A stretch of 64,000 nt of DNA. Source: Pseudomonas laurylsulfatiphila. Lineage in GTDB: Bacteria > Pseudomonadota > Gammaproteobacteria > Pseudomonadales > Pseudomonadaceae. Positions within the stretch are counted from its first letter, which is position 1; every line of letters starts with the position of its first letter. Where the stretch lies: the NCBI RefSeq assembly GCF_002934665.1, contig NZ_NIRS01000001.1:620001-684000 (forward strand). Reading direction: 5' to 3'. The position numbers and the translations under genes were made by a program. The notes under the pieces are model-generated. The model was not told where the DNA came from and did not search any database. It saw only the letters and a list, made by a program, of their open reading frames with translations. Below are positions 18,337-26,201 of this stretch, in pieces.

Positions 18337-19368
18337 TCAGGCCGCTGCCCGACCCGGTTGGTAATCAGTGCCATTGCGCAGCATCGCCCAAGCCATGCGT
18401 GCAGTTTTGTTGGCCAGTGCGATGGCGGCCACGTTGGGATGTGAGCGCTCGGCTAAACGGACAGCCCACTGGCTGAGTCGATCGTCTTTGGATTTGGCTG
18501 TGCGCAGTGCCGACCGCGCACCGTGGATCATCAGCGTTCGCAGATAAGCATCCCCACGTTTGCTGATGCCAAGCAGTCGATCCTTGCCGCCAGAGCTGTG
18601 TTGCTTTGGCGTCAGCCCTAGCGAGGCGGCCAGTTGTCGGCCGTTAGCAAACTGACTGGCATCACCGATGGCAGCAACTAGCGCAGTGGCAATCATCGGG
18701 CCGACGCCACGCAGTTGTTGCAAACGGACGGCCGATGGCTCACTTGCCGCGATCGCAGATATCTCGCCATCGAGTTCGCTCACGCGCTCATCAAGTGCGC
18801 GCAGGTCATCCCACAAGCCATTCAGCAGACGACGAAAGCGTGCCGTCAAACCGTTATCTGCATCTTCTAGCCAGCACGGTATTGCGCGACGCAGCATCAG
18901 TAATTCCTTCGGCGCAACGAGACCGTACTCGGCGATCAGCCCACGAATCTGATTGGCTTTGGCCGTCCGCTGCTCGATTAAGCCGGCCCGGATGCGATGC
19001 GTCGCCTGGATATCCTGTTGTTCGATGGTCTTGACGGCGACGAAGCGCATGCTGGGGCGGCTCATCGCTTCGCAGATTGCCTCGGCATCGTTGGCGTCGT
19101 TCTTGTTGCTCTTGACGTACGGTTTGACGAACTGCGGCGCGATCAGCCTCACCCGAAATCCGCGTGCTTGTAGTTGCCGCGCCCAATGGTGCGCACCACC
19201 GCAACTTTCCATGCCGATCTCACAGCCGGGTTCGATCTTCTCCAGCACCGTTTGCAGCCAGCGATCGCGAGGCAGACGCTGCCGCCAGACTGGCTGCTCA
19301 TGACGATCCACGCCGTGGATCTGAAACACGTTCTTGGCCAAGTCGACCCCAATGCGCATAAGCTTCAT
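18337..19368 (-). CDS. IS110-family transposase (IS1111 group)
   Basis: A 343-residue DEDD-type recombinase. The N-terminal RuvC-like domain begins RIGVDLAKNVFQIHGVD with the first acidic residue and includes ESCGGAHHWAR and the NDANDAEAI motif with the paired acidic residues. The C-terminal transposase_20 domain contains LRGVGPMIATALVAAIGD and HSSGGKDRLLGISKRGDAYLR, with the serine used for strand cleavage in this family. The start at 19368 places the Shine-Dalgarno AAGGAGT 6-12 nt upstream. The frame is complete. It acts with a guide RNA encoded next to it. Confidence 0.93.
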   Translation of the reverse strand: MKLMRIGVDLAKNVFQIHGVDRHEQPVWRQRLPRDRWLQTVLEKIEPGCEIGMESCGGAHHWARQLQARGFRVRLIAPQFVKPYVKSNKNDANDAEAICEAMSRPSMRFVAVKTIEQQDIQATHRIRAGLIEQRTAKANQIRGLIAEYGLVAPKELLMLRRAIPCWLEDADNGLTARFRRLLNGLWDDLRALDERVSELDGEISAIAASEPSAVRLQQLRGVGPMIATALVAAIGDASQFANGRQLAASLGLTPKQHSSGGKDRLLGISKRGDAYLRTLMIHGARSALRTAKSKDDRLSQWAVRLAERSHPNVAAIALANKTARMAWAMLRNGTDYQPGRAAA

Positions 19369-19571
19369 GTGTGGACTCCTTCTCACGGTTGACTGCGGTT
19401 CGCACCTTCAGTCTGGCACTCAAGATGCCGAGGTGAGGAGGAGTCCATCCCATTGCTATTGGCCGTTCTCTGCCGGTCATGGTTACAAAGCCTGCTGGTT
19501 AAATCCGATGCAACCGGTGGCCTAGTGGGCTGCAATTCCGCACCTGACGACCATTCCACTACTGCCCGCGC

Positions 19572-19611
19572 AAAAAACCCTTCCTGCGCGTCAACACAGG
19601 AAGGGTTTTTT
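19572..19611. terminator. bidirectional rho-independent terminator
   Basis: A 15-bp perfect stem, AAAAAACCCTTCCTG with its complement, around a 10-nt loop, with A and T runs on the two sides. It lies 13 nt beyond the stop of the minus-strand EF-hand gene and also shields that gene from the mobile element. Confidence 0.92.
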
Positions 19612-19623
19612 GTTAGCGGCTGA

Positions 19624-20085
19624 TCACTCTTTAGCCTGGCTCAACTTGGTAAACAACTCAGTCGGTACTTTCTTGCCATTGGAGGTGTACTGATTGGTGC
19701 GGAACTTGTACACCTCACCCTCGGACAGGAAGCCGTCGCCATTGGCGTCCATCGCCTTGAATTCCTCTGTGCCCTTAGGTGCCACGGCCAGCAGTTCCTT
19801 GAGCGACACGCGGCCGTCGTGGTCGGCGTCGGTGCGGGCGAAAGACGCATCGCCGCACTTGCCTTCACCGCACTTGCCTTCGGCCTGGGTCTTTTGGGCG
19901 CTGGCTTCGCCGGCACCGCACTTGCCTTCGCCACACTTGCCTTCGCTGGTCTTCTCGGCGGAGGCCAGTTGATAGCCCTGAGGCAGGGCTTCGGCGGAAA
20001 ACGCCGAGGATGCGAAGTTGATACCGCCGACCAGTGCTACAGCGATCAGGCCAATACGGGTTTTGTTCGACTGGATACGAGACAT
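19624..20085 (-). CDS. EF-hand protein with EGKCG motifs (HvfA-like metallophore candidate)
   Basis: A 153-residue exported protein. Residues 1-31 are a Sec signal (hydrophobic IGLIAVALVGGI, then AFSA). Two EGKCGEGKCG blocks follow, with cysteines at 51, 56, 72 and 77. Two canonical EF-hand loops come next, D86-x-D88-x-D90 to E97 and D113-x-N115-x-D117 to E124. EGKCG repeats are the modification sites of HvfA-type peptides, in which an MNIO enzyme and its partner turn the cysteines into copper-binding groups. No such enzymes are encoded nearby, so modification would depend on genes elsewhere. The start at 20085 gives a signal peptide and follows GGAG; a longer upstream frame lacks one. Confidence 0.75.
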   Translation of the reverse strand: MSRIQSNKTRIGLIAVALVGGINFASSAFSAEALPQGYQLASAEKTSEGKCGEGKCGAGEASAQKTQAEGKCGEGKCGDASFARTDADHDGRVSLKELLAVAPKGTEEFKAMDANGDGFLSEGEVYKFRTNQYTSNGKKVPTELFTKLSQAKE

Positions 20086-20489
20086 GTTGATACTCCGGAT
20101 CAATGGCGTGGCGGGACCACTATTGGTCGTACCACAAGGGTTGATGAACCTGGTTGCGAGGTGCGTTGTGCTTCTCGCTTTGGCAGGTCTATTTGGCCCC
20201 AGTGGTGTATCCGGGCTGTATCCGTGATGAGTGGGTTTTGTAGGGTTGTAGTCGGATTTCGTGCGCTGATACACAGCGATACACGAAAGCAGGTCTTCAG
20301 TTGGCTGGGGATGTTTTTTGCTCGCGAGGGGATCGCTCGACATTGCCCACGAGCGCTTGTTTAAAAAGGTTGTAGGTTGTTTCCGGCGGGCTACAAGACC
20401 TTGCGTCGTTGCCTACGGGTACGCCAGAATCCGCCGGCTTGTGCGCCTTGCCCCTGGTCTCTATCGTTTCCGCGCCACTGCCCATCAGT
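20086..20489. other. intergenic region upstream of the EF-hand gene
   Basis: About 400 bases without a supported gene. It must hold the promoter of the minus-strand EF-hand gene. No clear regulator site was recognised. Confidence 0.4.
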
Positions 20490-20697
20490 GGTCGGGTTTA
20501 GCAGCCCGGGGTTGTAAGCAAGGTGCACATGCTCCTGTCAGTCAGGTATTCCTATGCCTGCATTTGATGGTGGCTGTGCGCAGGGCGCCTTCGGGCGCGC
20601 CGGCTTTGCTAGCTTCCCCGGTCTGCTAACCTGCGCACAGCTGCCTCCTTCTCGTTTAGCAGCAAGAGGGTTGGCACCCAATCAGAGAAGCAAGCAT
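20490..20697 (+). promoter_or_regulatory. structured leader of the DUF6124 gene
   Basis: Contains a 12-bp perfect stem GCTGTGCGCAGG (20573-20584) pairing with 20630-20641. It encloses a GCGCC-TTCG-GGCGC tetraloop hairpin and a further GC-rich segment. A CGGGTTTAGCAGCCCG hairpin lies upstream near 20495, and the TTTAGCAGC string recurs near 20655. From memory, nearly the same leader precedes DUF3077/DUF6124 genes in many Pseudomonas genomes, so it is probably a conserved cis-acting RNA. Confidence 0.6.
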
Positions 20698-21051
20698 ATG
20701 TTCAAGGTCACCCCCAACCCGCCGGACACCGATCCCACATCCCCCTGCGAACCCGACTCAAACAAGTTCAACGAGGCGGCCGAATCCGCCTTCCACGTCC
20801 CCTCCACCGCCGACATCAAGGCCACACCGCGCACACCTGGCACTCTGTTTACCGTCGACCCCGAGGCCGATACCGAAACGCTGATGGTGTATCTGGTCGA
20901 GACGCTGGCCTCGGTCGATGTGATGGTGCATCAGTTGGTGGATCATCTGGACGGTGGGTCGCGCAATGCCCTGTTGGGGATTTCCAATAGTGTGATGCTG
21001 GCGGAGATTACGGCGAATCGGGTGTTGGATCAGATTGATCCGCGTGAATAG
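20698..21051 (+). CDS. DUF6124 family protein
   Basis: A 117-residue soluble protein of unknown function. It starts MFKVTPNPPDTDP, has a low-complexity polar N-terminal third, then FTVDPEADTETLMVYLVETLASVDVMVHQLVDHLDG, and ends in a helical segment rich in small residues. This pattern is common in pseudomonads and annotated DUF6124 (related to DUF3077). The start at 20698 is chosen because MFKVTPNP is the conserved N terminus and it follows a purine-rich AGAGAAG; upstream codons overlap the structured leader. Expression is probably controlled through that leader. No signal or membrane segment is seen. Confidence 0.75.
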   Translation: MFKVTPNPPDTDPTSPCEPDSNKFNEAAESAFHVPSTADIKATPRTPGTLFTVDPEADTETLMVYLVETLASVDVMVHQLVDHLDGGSRNALLGISNSVMLAEITANRVLDQIDPRE

Positions 21052-21062
21052 ACACGGTCAAT

Positions 21063-21134
21063 TGTAGGAGCTGGCTTGCCAGCGATGGCGGCGGCACATT
21101 CACCATCGCATCGCCGGCAAGCCGGCTCCTACAG
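21063..21134. repeat. REPIN (GGAGCTGGCTTGCCAGC type)
   Basis: Two REP palindromes in inverted orientation, TGTAGGAGCTGGCTTGCCAG at the left and CCGGCAAGCCGGCTCCTACA at the right. They lie between the convergent DUF6124 and deacylase genes, where they may serve as a shared 3' hairpin. Confidence 0.85.
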
Positions 21135-21157
21135 GGTTGTGTGTGTGTGATGTTGGC

Positions 21158-22174
21158 TTAGTTCGGGTCGAGTAAGCCGCCGCTCCAGTGACGCGACATC
21201 CGGCTGCCGGTGAATTTTGCTACGCCCATGCCCTGGGCGATCAGTCGGTCGCGATGGCGCGTCACCAGGCGCCCTGCTTGTTCGGCATGCAGGACCACTT
21301 CGGAAGTCGGGTCGCCCGGGGTTCTGAGGATCCGGGCAAAGCGCTGCCCTTCTTCGACGAAATCTCCCAGCTCCTTTTCGAAGATCAGCACGCCGGGTTG
21401 CGGGGCGATGAGGGTTTCCATGTGGCCCATTTCCACGGCTTCGACAGGCCAGTCCGCAGGCGTCACGGACTCATCGATGACGCCGAACGCGCACAACCAG
21501 TGGTACAGCCCTTCGGCATCGGACTCGGCGAAACGGTCGTTGACATCGCCCTGCCCGCGCAGCTCCAGGGTCGCGGCCATGCGCCCTGTTGTGACGCCGT
21601 CGCGTAGCCACGGGGCGATGATGGTTTCTTCGAACGAGCCGTCGCCGCCTTCATCCCAGATGATCGCCACGTCCATCTTCATCGCCGCCGCCAGTTCGCG
21701 ACCGCGGGGCCAGAAACTGCGGTGTACGTAGAGGTACGGCAGGGCTTCGTCGTCGGTGTGCAGGTCGAGCATCACGTCGGCCGGGGCGGCCAGTTGCACC
21801 AGTTGCTTTTGCCATTGCTGGACGCAGGTCGAAGGTCGCGCCATGGCCGCCGACTGGTCGAACGCGCGATTGAAGTTGTGCCCGGTCGCGTCGTGGTAAC
21901 GCCCGAGTATCCGGCCCTGGCGAAACTGTCCGATGCCCAGTGGATTGGCTTGTGGCACCACGGTTACCTGGCCCTTGAGCCGACCTTGGGCTTCGGCGAT
22001 CTGTAGCCGTTGCATCAGCACATGCAGGACCAGCATCCCGGCGATTTCATCGGCATGCACCCCGGCCTGCAGGTGCACGTTCGGCCCGCTGCCATCGCCG
22101 GCATAGCGCCAGGCACCGACCCGCACGGCATCGCCGTTGTTGTTGCTGACACTGAACGAAATATCCTGCGGCAT
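21158..22174 (-). CDS. zinc-dependent deacylase (succinylglutamate desuccinylase/aspartoacylase family)
   Basis: A 338-residue M14-like amidohydrolase that removes acyl groups from amino acids. Zinc ligands appear as H40 and E43 in GVHADEIAG and a later histidine in MLDLHTDDEAL; the probable catalytic Glu lies in TLELRGQGD. After residue 260 a barrel-like C-terminal part has PQPGVLIFEKELGDFVEEGQ, as in DoeB/AstE-type proteins. It is transcribed divergently from a TetR gene with a TGAAC-N4-GTTCA operator between them. The same operator precedes the neighbouring amino-acid transporter, so it probably deacylates an imported N-acyl amino acid. The substrate is unknown. Confidence 0.85.
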   Translation of the reverse strand: MPQDISFSVSNNNGDAVRVGAWRYAGDGSGPNVHLQAGVHADEIAGMLVLHVLMQRLQIAEAQGRLKGQVTVVPQANPLGIGQFRQGRILGRYHDATGHNFNRAFDQSAAMARPSTCVQQWQKQLVQLAAPADVMLDLHTDDEALPYLYVHRSFWPRGRELAAAMKMDVAIIWDEGGDGSFEETIIAPWLRDGVTTGRMAATLELRGQGDVNDRFAESDAEGLYHWLCAFGVIDESVTPADWPVEAVEMGHMETLIAPQPGVLIFEKELGDFVEEGQRFARILRTPGDPTSEVVLHAEQAGRLVTRHRDRLIAQGMGVAKFTGSRMSRHWSGGLLDPN

Positions 22175-22235
22175 TGGTTTTCCCTCCTGTCATGACCGTT
22201 GAAAAACGCTGTATCGCGGCTGTCGAGGCTGGTGA

Positions 22236-22251
22236 TTGAACAGGTGTTCAA
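22236..22251. promoter_or_regulatory. TetR operator TTGAAC-N4-GTTCAA
   Basis: A 6-bp inverted repeat with 4-nt spacer in the 117-bp divergent region between the deacylase and tetR genes. The same arrangement (TGAAC-N4-GTTCA) recurs at 28283-28296 before the fusion gene. BetI-like regulators bind related TTGAAC/GTTCAA boxes. Confidence 0.65.
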
Positions 22252-22291
22252 CTAAGCTCGACTGCGTGGAAGCTCATCCAGGGACAGCCTT

Positions 22292-22927
22292 GTGACAACC
22301 GATGCCCCGAAAAACCGTCGCGCCGAACCCGAAGACCGCCGCGAAATGCTGGTGGCGGCCACCCTGCGCTGCCTGGGCCGCGACGGTCACGCCGGGATCT
22401 CCGTGCGGCGCATCGCCACCGAAGCCGGGGTGTCCGTGGGTTTGCTCAACCATCACTTCGGCAGCATCGAGGCATTGATCGCCGACACCTACCAGCGGCT
22501 CGCGAGCGAACTGACCACGGCCCTGCTCCAGGAAATCGAACAGGCACAGACACCTGCGCAGAAGATCGATGCCTTTCTCGAAGGCTCGTTTTCGCCCAGG
22601 GTCATGGACCCGAAACTGCTCGGGGTGTGGGTGGTGTTCTGGAGCCTGATCCGTCACTCCGAACACGTCAGCCAGTCCCATGAAAAAAGCTACCGCGCCT
22701 ACCTCGATCTGATCCGCCAGTTGCTCGACGGCCTGGCGGCCAGCGAAGGCTTTGTGATTCACGACACGCGCCTGGCCGCCATCGGCCTATCGGCGATGCT
22801 CGACGGTCTCTGGCTCGAGTGGTGCCTGAACCCCGAGACCTTCAGCGCCGCCAACGGACTGCATATCTGCCGTTGCTGGATAAAGGGGCTGCGTCACGGA
22901 GCATTCAGCACCGACGACGTCCTGTGA
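22292..22927 (+). CDS. TetR/BetI-like transcriptional regulator
   Basis: A 211-residue repressor-type regulator with an N-terminal helix-turn-helix: RREMLVAATLRCLGRDGHAGISVRRIATEAGVSVGLLNHHFGS, about residues 14-58. The C-terminal ligand domain contains SPRVMDPKLLGVWVVFW, close to BetI. Translation starts at GTG 22292 after AGGGACA; no ATG gives the full HTH domain. It is divergent from the deacylase gene and probably controls both that gene and the aminotransferase/ABC operon through the shared operators. Its last 141 bases overlap the 3' end of the convergent DMT transporter gene. Confidence 0.85.
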   Translation: MTTDAPKNRRAEPEDRREMLVAATLRCLGRDGHAGISVRRIATEAGVSVGLLNHHFGSIEALIADTYQRLASELTTALLQEIEQAQTPAQKIDAFLEGSFSPRVMDPKLLGVWVVFWSLIRHSEHVSQSHEKSYRAYLDLIRQLLDGLAASEGFVIHDTRLAAIGLSAMLDGLWLEWCLNPETFSAANGLHICRCWIKGLRHGAFSTDDVL

Positions 22928-23791
22928 CGGGTGCCGGCCGAAGATCATCGCCAGGGTGCCACTGACGGCGATCAACCCGGCGCCGATCATCAGTGACGTG
23001 TCCATCAGCGTGCCCCAGACCAGGCTCGACAGGGCAAACGCCCAGATCAAGCCGGTGTATTCGAACGGCGCGAGCAAGGTCGCGGTGGCGCGGCGGAAAC
23101 TGGCGAACAGCAGGAACTGGCCGATGCCGCCCACCAGGCCGGCGCCGAGCATGCCCAGCCAGGCCGGTGTCGGCGAGGGTGTGTAAGTCCACGGCAGCGC
23201 CACCGCCATGCAAATCACGAACACCACGTTGGTGATCAGCATCTGTTCCAGCACGGAGGTCTGGTCATCCACCTGACGCAGCTGGATGTAGGTGAACGCC
23301 CAGCACATCGCCGCCAGCAGGGTCAAGACGATCGGCAACGGCTCGGTCATGTGGTCGGGGCGACAGGCAATGACCACTCCGACGAATCCGACGATCAGGC
23401 TGAACCACTGCCAGCCGCTGGCGCGCTCCTTGAGAATCACCGCCGCGAGCACCGTGACCATGATCGGCGCGGAAAAATACAGGGTGGTCATCTCGGCCAG
23501 GGTCAGGTCCCGGGCCGCTGTGTAGTACAGCACCCAGGCGACAATCGACAGCAAGCCGCGCACCACCAGCAGGCGCCGGCTCGGTGAATGCCAGGCCCGC
23601 TGGATAACCCGCGAACGCCCCGCCAGCAGCACGGCCACGACCACAACGGCGGCGCGCCAGAACAGAATGGTGACCACCGAATAATCGGCCACCAGCCACT
23701 TGATGACTGCATCCTGCAACGACAGGAACGCATAGCCCAGGGTGCACAGGCCAATGCCCTGCAGCGAGCGGTCGACGTTGGACGAACTCAT
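22787..23791 (-). CDS. EamA/DMT-family transporter
   Basis: A 334-residue inner-membrane carrier with ten predicted hydrophobic segments in two EamA repeats (residues about 10-140 and 150-285). The first begins GIGLCTLGYAFLSLQDAVIKWLVAD, and the second carries LTLLAAMCWAFTYIQLRQ. A polar tail of about 45 residues follows, encoded opposite the end of tetR. Its start overlaps the last base of the upstream permease gene, so it is the last gene of the amino-acid ABC operon. Members often export amino acids or metabolites. Here it may expel an excess substrate or product, which is inference. Confidence 0.85.
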   Translation of the reverse strand: MSSSNVDRSLQGIGLCTLGYAFLSLQDAVIKWLVADYSVVTILFWRAAVVVVAVLLAGRSRVIQRAWHSPSRRLLVVRGLLSIVAWVLYYTAARDLTLAEMTTLYFSAPIMVTVLAAVILKERASGWQWFSLIVGFVGVVIACRPDHMTEPLPIVLTLLAAMCWAFTYIQLRQVDDQTSVLEQMLITNVVFVICMAVALPWTYTPSPTPAWLGMLGAGLVGGIGQFLLFASFRRATATLLAPFEYTGLIWAFALSSLVWGTLMDTSLMIGAGLIAVSGTLAMIFGRHPSQDVVGAECSVTQPLYPATADMQSVGGAEGLGVQAPLEPETVEHRR

Positions 23792-24489
23792 CAGGCCGAC
23801 CTGCGCACAGGCGTTCCGCGCCGCTCGGCGAAGGCAAACAGCGCTTCGATCAGGAAGGTCAGGCAGACGTAGACACCGGCCACCAGCAACAGGGGTTCGT
23901 ACACTTGCAGGGTTTGCGCGCGGACCACGTTGGCGGCGCCGAGCAGGTCGATCACGGCGATGGTCGAGGCCAGTGCCGTGGACTTGAGCAGCATCACGGT
24001 CTCCCCCGCCAGGGTCGGCAACAGCAGACGCAGGGCCCGGGGCAAGCGCACCCGCAACAATGACTGGCGCGCGGTCATGCCAAAGGCCGACGCGGCCTCC
24101 ATTTCCCCCTTGGGCACCGCCAGCAGGCCACCGCGAATCACTTCGCCGACATAGGCCCCCATCGACACCACCAGGGCGAACACGATGTACCAGTAGCCAT
24201 CGCGCAGGTAAGGCCAGAGGAAGCTGCCGCGAATCAGCGGGAACTGGGCAAACAGGCTGCCCAGCCCGTAGTAGTAGATGTAGATCTGGATCAGCAACGG
24301 CGTGCCGCGCGTGACGCTGGTGTAGAACAGGCTGACCTTGGCGATCACCTTGTTTTTCGAGATCCGCGCCAGCGCCACCAGCACCGCCAGCAGGTAACCG
24401 AACACACTGGAGACCAACAGAATGATGAGGGTGGTTTGCAGCCCCCGGCCCAACAGCGCCCCGTATTCAACTATCCACGCTGGAATCAT
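23791..24489 (-). CDS. polar amino-acid ABC transporter permease (HisM-like)
   Basis: A 232-residue inner-membrane permease with about five hydrophobic segments (near residues 15-40, 55-80, 95-120, 150-175 and 195-220). The family pattern is LGRGLQTTLIILLVSSVFGY at the N terminus, TRGTPLLIQIYIYYYGLG, and the coupling loop EAASAFGMTARQSLLRVRLPRALR. It pairs with the second permease gene upstream (24508-25221) and the ATPase part of the fusion protein. It ends at the first base of the DMT gene, consistent with one transcript. Confidence 0.87.
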   Translation of the reverse strand: MIPAWIVEYGALLGRGLQTTLIILLVSSVFGYLLAVLVALARISKNKVIAKVSLFYTSVTRGTPLLIQIYIYYYGLGSLFAQFPLIRGSFLWPYLRDGYWYIVFALVVSMGAYVGEVIRGGLLAVPKGEMEAASAFGMTARQSLLRVRLPRALRLLLPTLAGETVMLLKSTALASTIAVIDLLGAANVVRAQTLQVYEPLLLVAGVYVCLTFLIEALFAFAERRGTPVRRSA

Positions 24490-24507
24490 TTCATTCTCTC
24501 TGCCGGT

Positions 24508-25221
24508 TCAGTCAACAAGAGGCATCCAGCGACGAATGCGTCGCTCCAACCGTCCCGAAAGATAGTTCGACGCCAAGGTCACCGCGTAGTACAGCGCGGC
24601 AGCCGTGAGGTAGAACAACAGATAGTGGCGCGTCGAACCCGCGCCTTGCTTGGCGGTGTACAGCAGCTCGTTGGTGCCGACCACGCTGATCAGCGCGCTG
24701 TCCTTGATCAGGTTGATCCACAGGTTGGCCATCCCGGCCATGGCGTAAGGCGCCATGATCGGCAGCGTGACCCGGCGGAACAGACCGAAACCGTTGAGGC
24801 CGAATGCCTTGGCCGCTTCGATCTGGCCGAAGGGAATCGCCTGGATCGCCGCGCGGAAAATCTCCGAAGCGTAGGCGCCCTGCACCAGCCCCAGCACGAC
24901 GATGGCCGCCAGCGGGCCGCTGACGTTCACCACGCCGTAGCCGAGTTTGGTCATCAGCGAATTGAGGAGCATGGAGCCGACGTAGTACAGCAACAGAATC
25001 AGCAGCAACTCGGGCACCGCGCGGAACAAGGTGGTGTAGCCGCGCATCAGCGCTGCAATCGGCTTCGGTGCGCCGAGCTTGAGGCACGCCACCACCAGCC
25101 CGATGGCCAGCCCGAGCACAAAGGCCCCGGCGGAAATCTGCAGGGTCATCCAGAGCCCCTTCAACAGCGCACTGCCCCATCCCTGTTCGGTGAAATTGAT
25201 CAGATCGAACATTGCCGGCAT
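24508..25221 (-). CDS. polar amino-acid ABC transporter permease (HisQ-like)
   Basis: A 237-residue permease paralogous to the next gene. Signatures are LLKGLWMTLQISAGAFVLGL, the TTLFRAVPELLLILLLYY segment, and the coupling loop QIEAAKAFGLNGFGLFRRVTLP. It would form the membrane heterodimer of a histidine/lysine/ornithine-type importer. It lies 18 nt before the second permease. It is separated from the binding-protein gene by 170 bases holding a REPIN, which may set different mRNA levels for the receptor and the membrane parts. Confidence 0.87.
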   Translation of the reverse strand: MPAMFDLINFTEQGWGSALLKGLWMTLQISAGAFVLGLAIGLVVACLKLGAPKPIAALMRGYTTLFRAVPELLLILLLYYVGSMLLNSLMTKLGYGVVNVSGPLAAIVVLGLVQGAYASEIFRAAIQAIPFGQIEAAKAFGLNGFGLFRRVTLPIMAPYAMAGMANLWINLIKDSALISVVGTNELLYTAKQGAGSTRHYLLFYLTAAALYYAVTLASNYLSGRLERRIRRWMPLVD

Positions 25222-25261
25222 TTCAGTCTCCAGTATGCGGTCATGAACACACCGCCGGATT

Positions 25262-25353
25262 CTGTGGGAGCGAGCTTGCTCGCGATGAGGCCATGCCAGT
25301 CAATATCAATGCTGACTGAACCACCGCTATCGCGAGCAAGCTCGCTCCCACAG
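25262..25353. repeat. REPIN (GGAGCGAGCTTGCTCGC type)
   Basis: Perfectly complementary 25-bp arms 25262-25286 and 25329-25353 around a 42-nt spacer, within the ABC operon between the binding-protein and first permease genes. Such mRNA hairpins often raise the stability of the upstream message. Confidence 0.92.
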
Positions 25354-25391
25354 GGATCTGCTTTTCCTCAGGACTTGCGTTTAGCCAGTCA

Positions 25392-26174
25392 TCAGAACGC
25401 CGGCTTCACGCTGGTGCCGAAGTAGCTCTGGGACAGCTCGTCGTAGTCCTTGCTCGCCAGCAACTCCTGGATGGCCTTGTCGAGTTTGGCCTTGAGTTCG
25501 GTGTCGTCCTTGCGCAGGCCGGCGCCTACGCCTTTGCCGAAGATCGGGTCGTAAGGCACGGTGCCGAGGTAGGCCAGGTCCTTGGCATCCGGGGTCTTGA
25601 CGAAGGCGGCCATGGCGGTGCCGTCGGCCATCATCAGGTCGATGCGGCCGGCAATCAGGTCGGCGTTGGCCGAGTCCTGGGTGTCGTAGTACTTAACGTC
25701 GGCGATTTTTTCGTAGTAGGTCTTCAGGTAGCTGGCGCTCACGGTCGAGTTCTGCACGCCGATGATCTTGCCCTTGAGGTCATCCGGGTACTTCTTCACC
25801 GACGTCTCTTTCGGGCCGACGACGGCAATCGCCGAATCGTAGTAGGCCTTGCTGAAGGCGATCTGTTTTTCCCGTTCTTCGGTCACCGACATCGAAGAAA
25901 AGATCACGTCGATCTTCTTCGCCAGCAGCGACGGAATGATGCCGTCCCACGCCACTTCCTTGATCTCGCAATCGGCTTTCATTTCGCTGCACAGCTTGTG
26001 GATCAGGTCGACTTCAAAGCCCTTCCACTCACCGTTGGCCTGCTTTTCGGTGTACGGCGGATAGGGTTCGGCGGCCACCGCGAAACGGATCGGCTGTGCC
26101 TGAGCCGCGCTCATGCCGGCCAGCAGTACGCAGGCTGCACCGGTCAACCAGTTTGCAAAACGTCGATTTCCCAT
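25392..26174 (-). CDS. periplasmic amino-acid binding protein (ArgT/HisJ-like)
   Basis: A 260-residue exported receptor of the SBP_bac_3 family. Residues 1-26 form a signal peptide (FANWLTGAACVLLAGMSAAQAQ). The mature part begins PIRFAVAAEPYPPYTEKQ, followed by EVDLIHKLCSEMKADCEIKEVAWDGIIPSLLAKKIDVIFSSMSVTEER, the ligand-site blocks of the family. A C-terminal DYDELSQSYFG completes it. It belongs to the operon headed by the aminotransferase/ATPase fusion, 27 nt downstream of it. The ligand is likely a basic or modified amino acid, by homology only. Confidence 0.88.
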   Translation of the reverse strand: MGNRRFANWLTGAACVLLAGMSAAQAQPIRFAVAAEPYPPYTEKQANGEWKGFEVDLIHKLCSEMKADCEIKEVAWDGIIPSLLAKKIDVIFSSMSVTEEREKQIAFSKAYYDSAIAVVGPKETSVKKYPDDLKGKIIGVQNSTVSASYLKTYYEKIADVKYYDTQDSANADLIAGRIDLMMADGTAMAAFVKTPDAKDLAYLGTVPYDPIFGKGVGAGLRKDDTELKAKLDKAIQELLASKDYDELSQSYFGTSVKPAF

Positions 26175-26201
26175 GTTGTTTTCCCGTCTTTTTATGATGA
26201 G

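Larger units (their letters stand above)
18083..19448 (-). mobile_element. IS110-family (IS1111-type) insertion sequence
   Basis: A single transposase gene on the minus strand lies between 14-bp perfect inverted repeats ATGGACTCCTCCTC (18083-18096) and its complement at 19435-19448. IS1111-type elements have such repeats slightly inside the true ends, so the real boundaries may extend a few bases outward. There is no target duplication, as expected. The 240 bases downstream of the transposase are non-coding. It sits between the STAND-type gene and the core-like EF-hand gene, near the right edge of the island. Confidence 0.85.
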
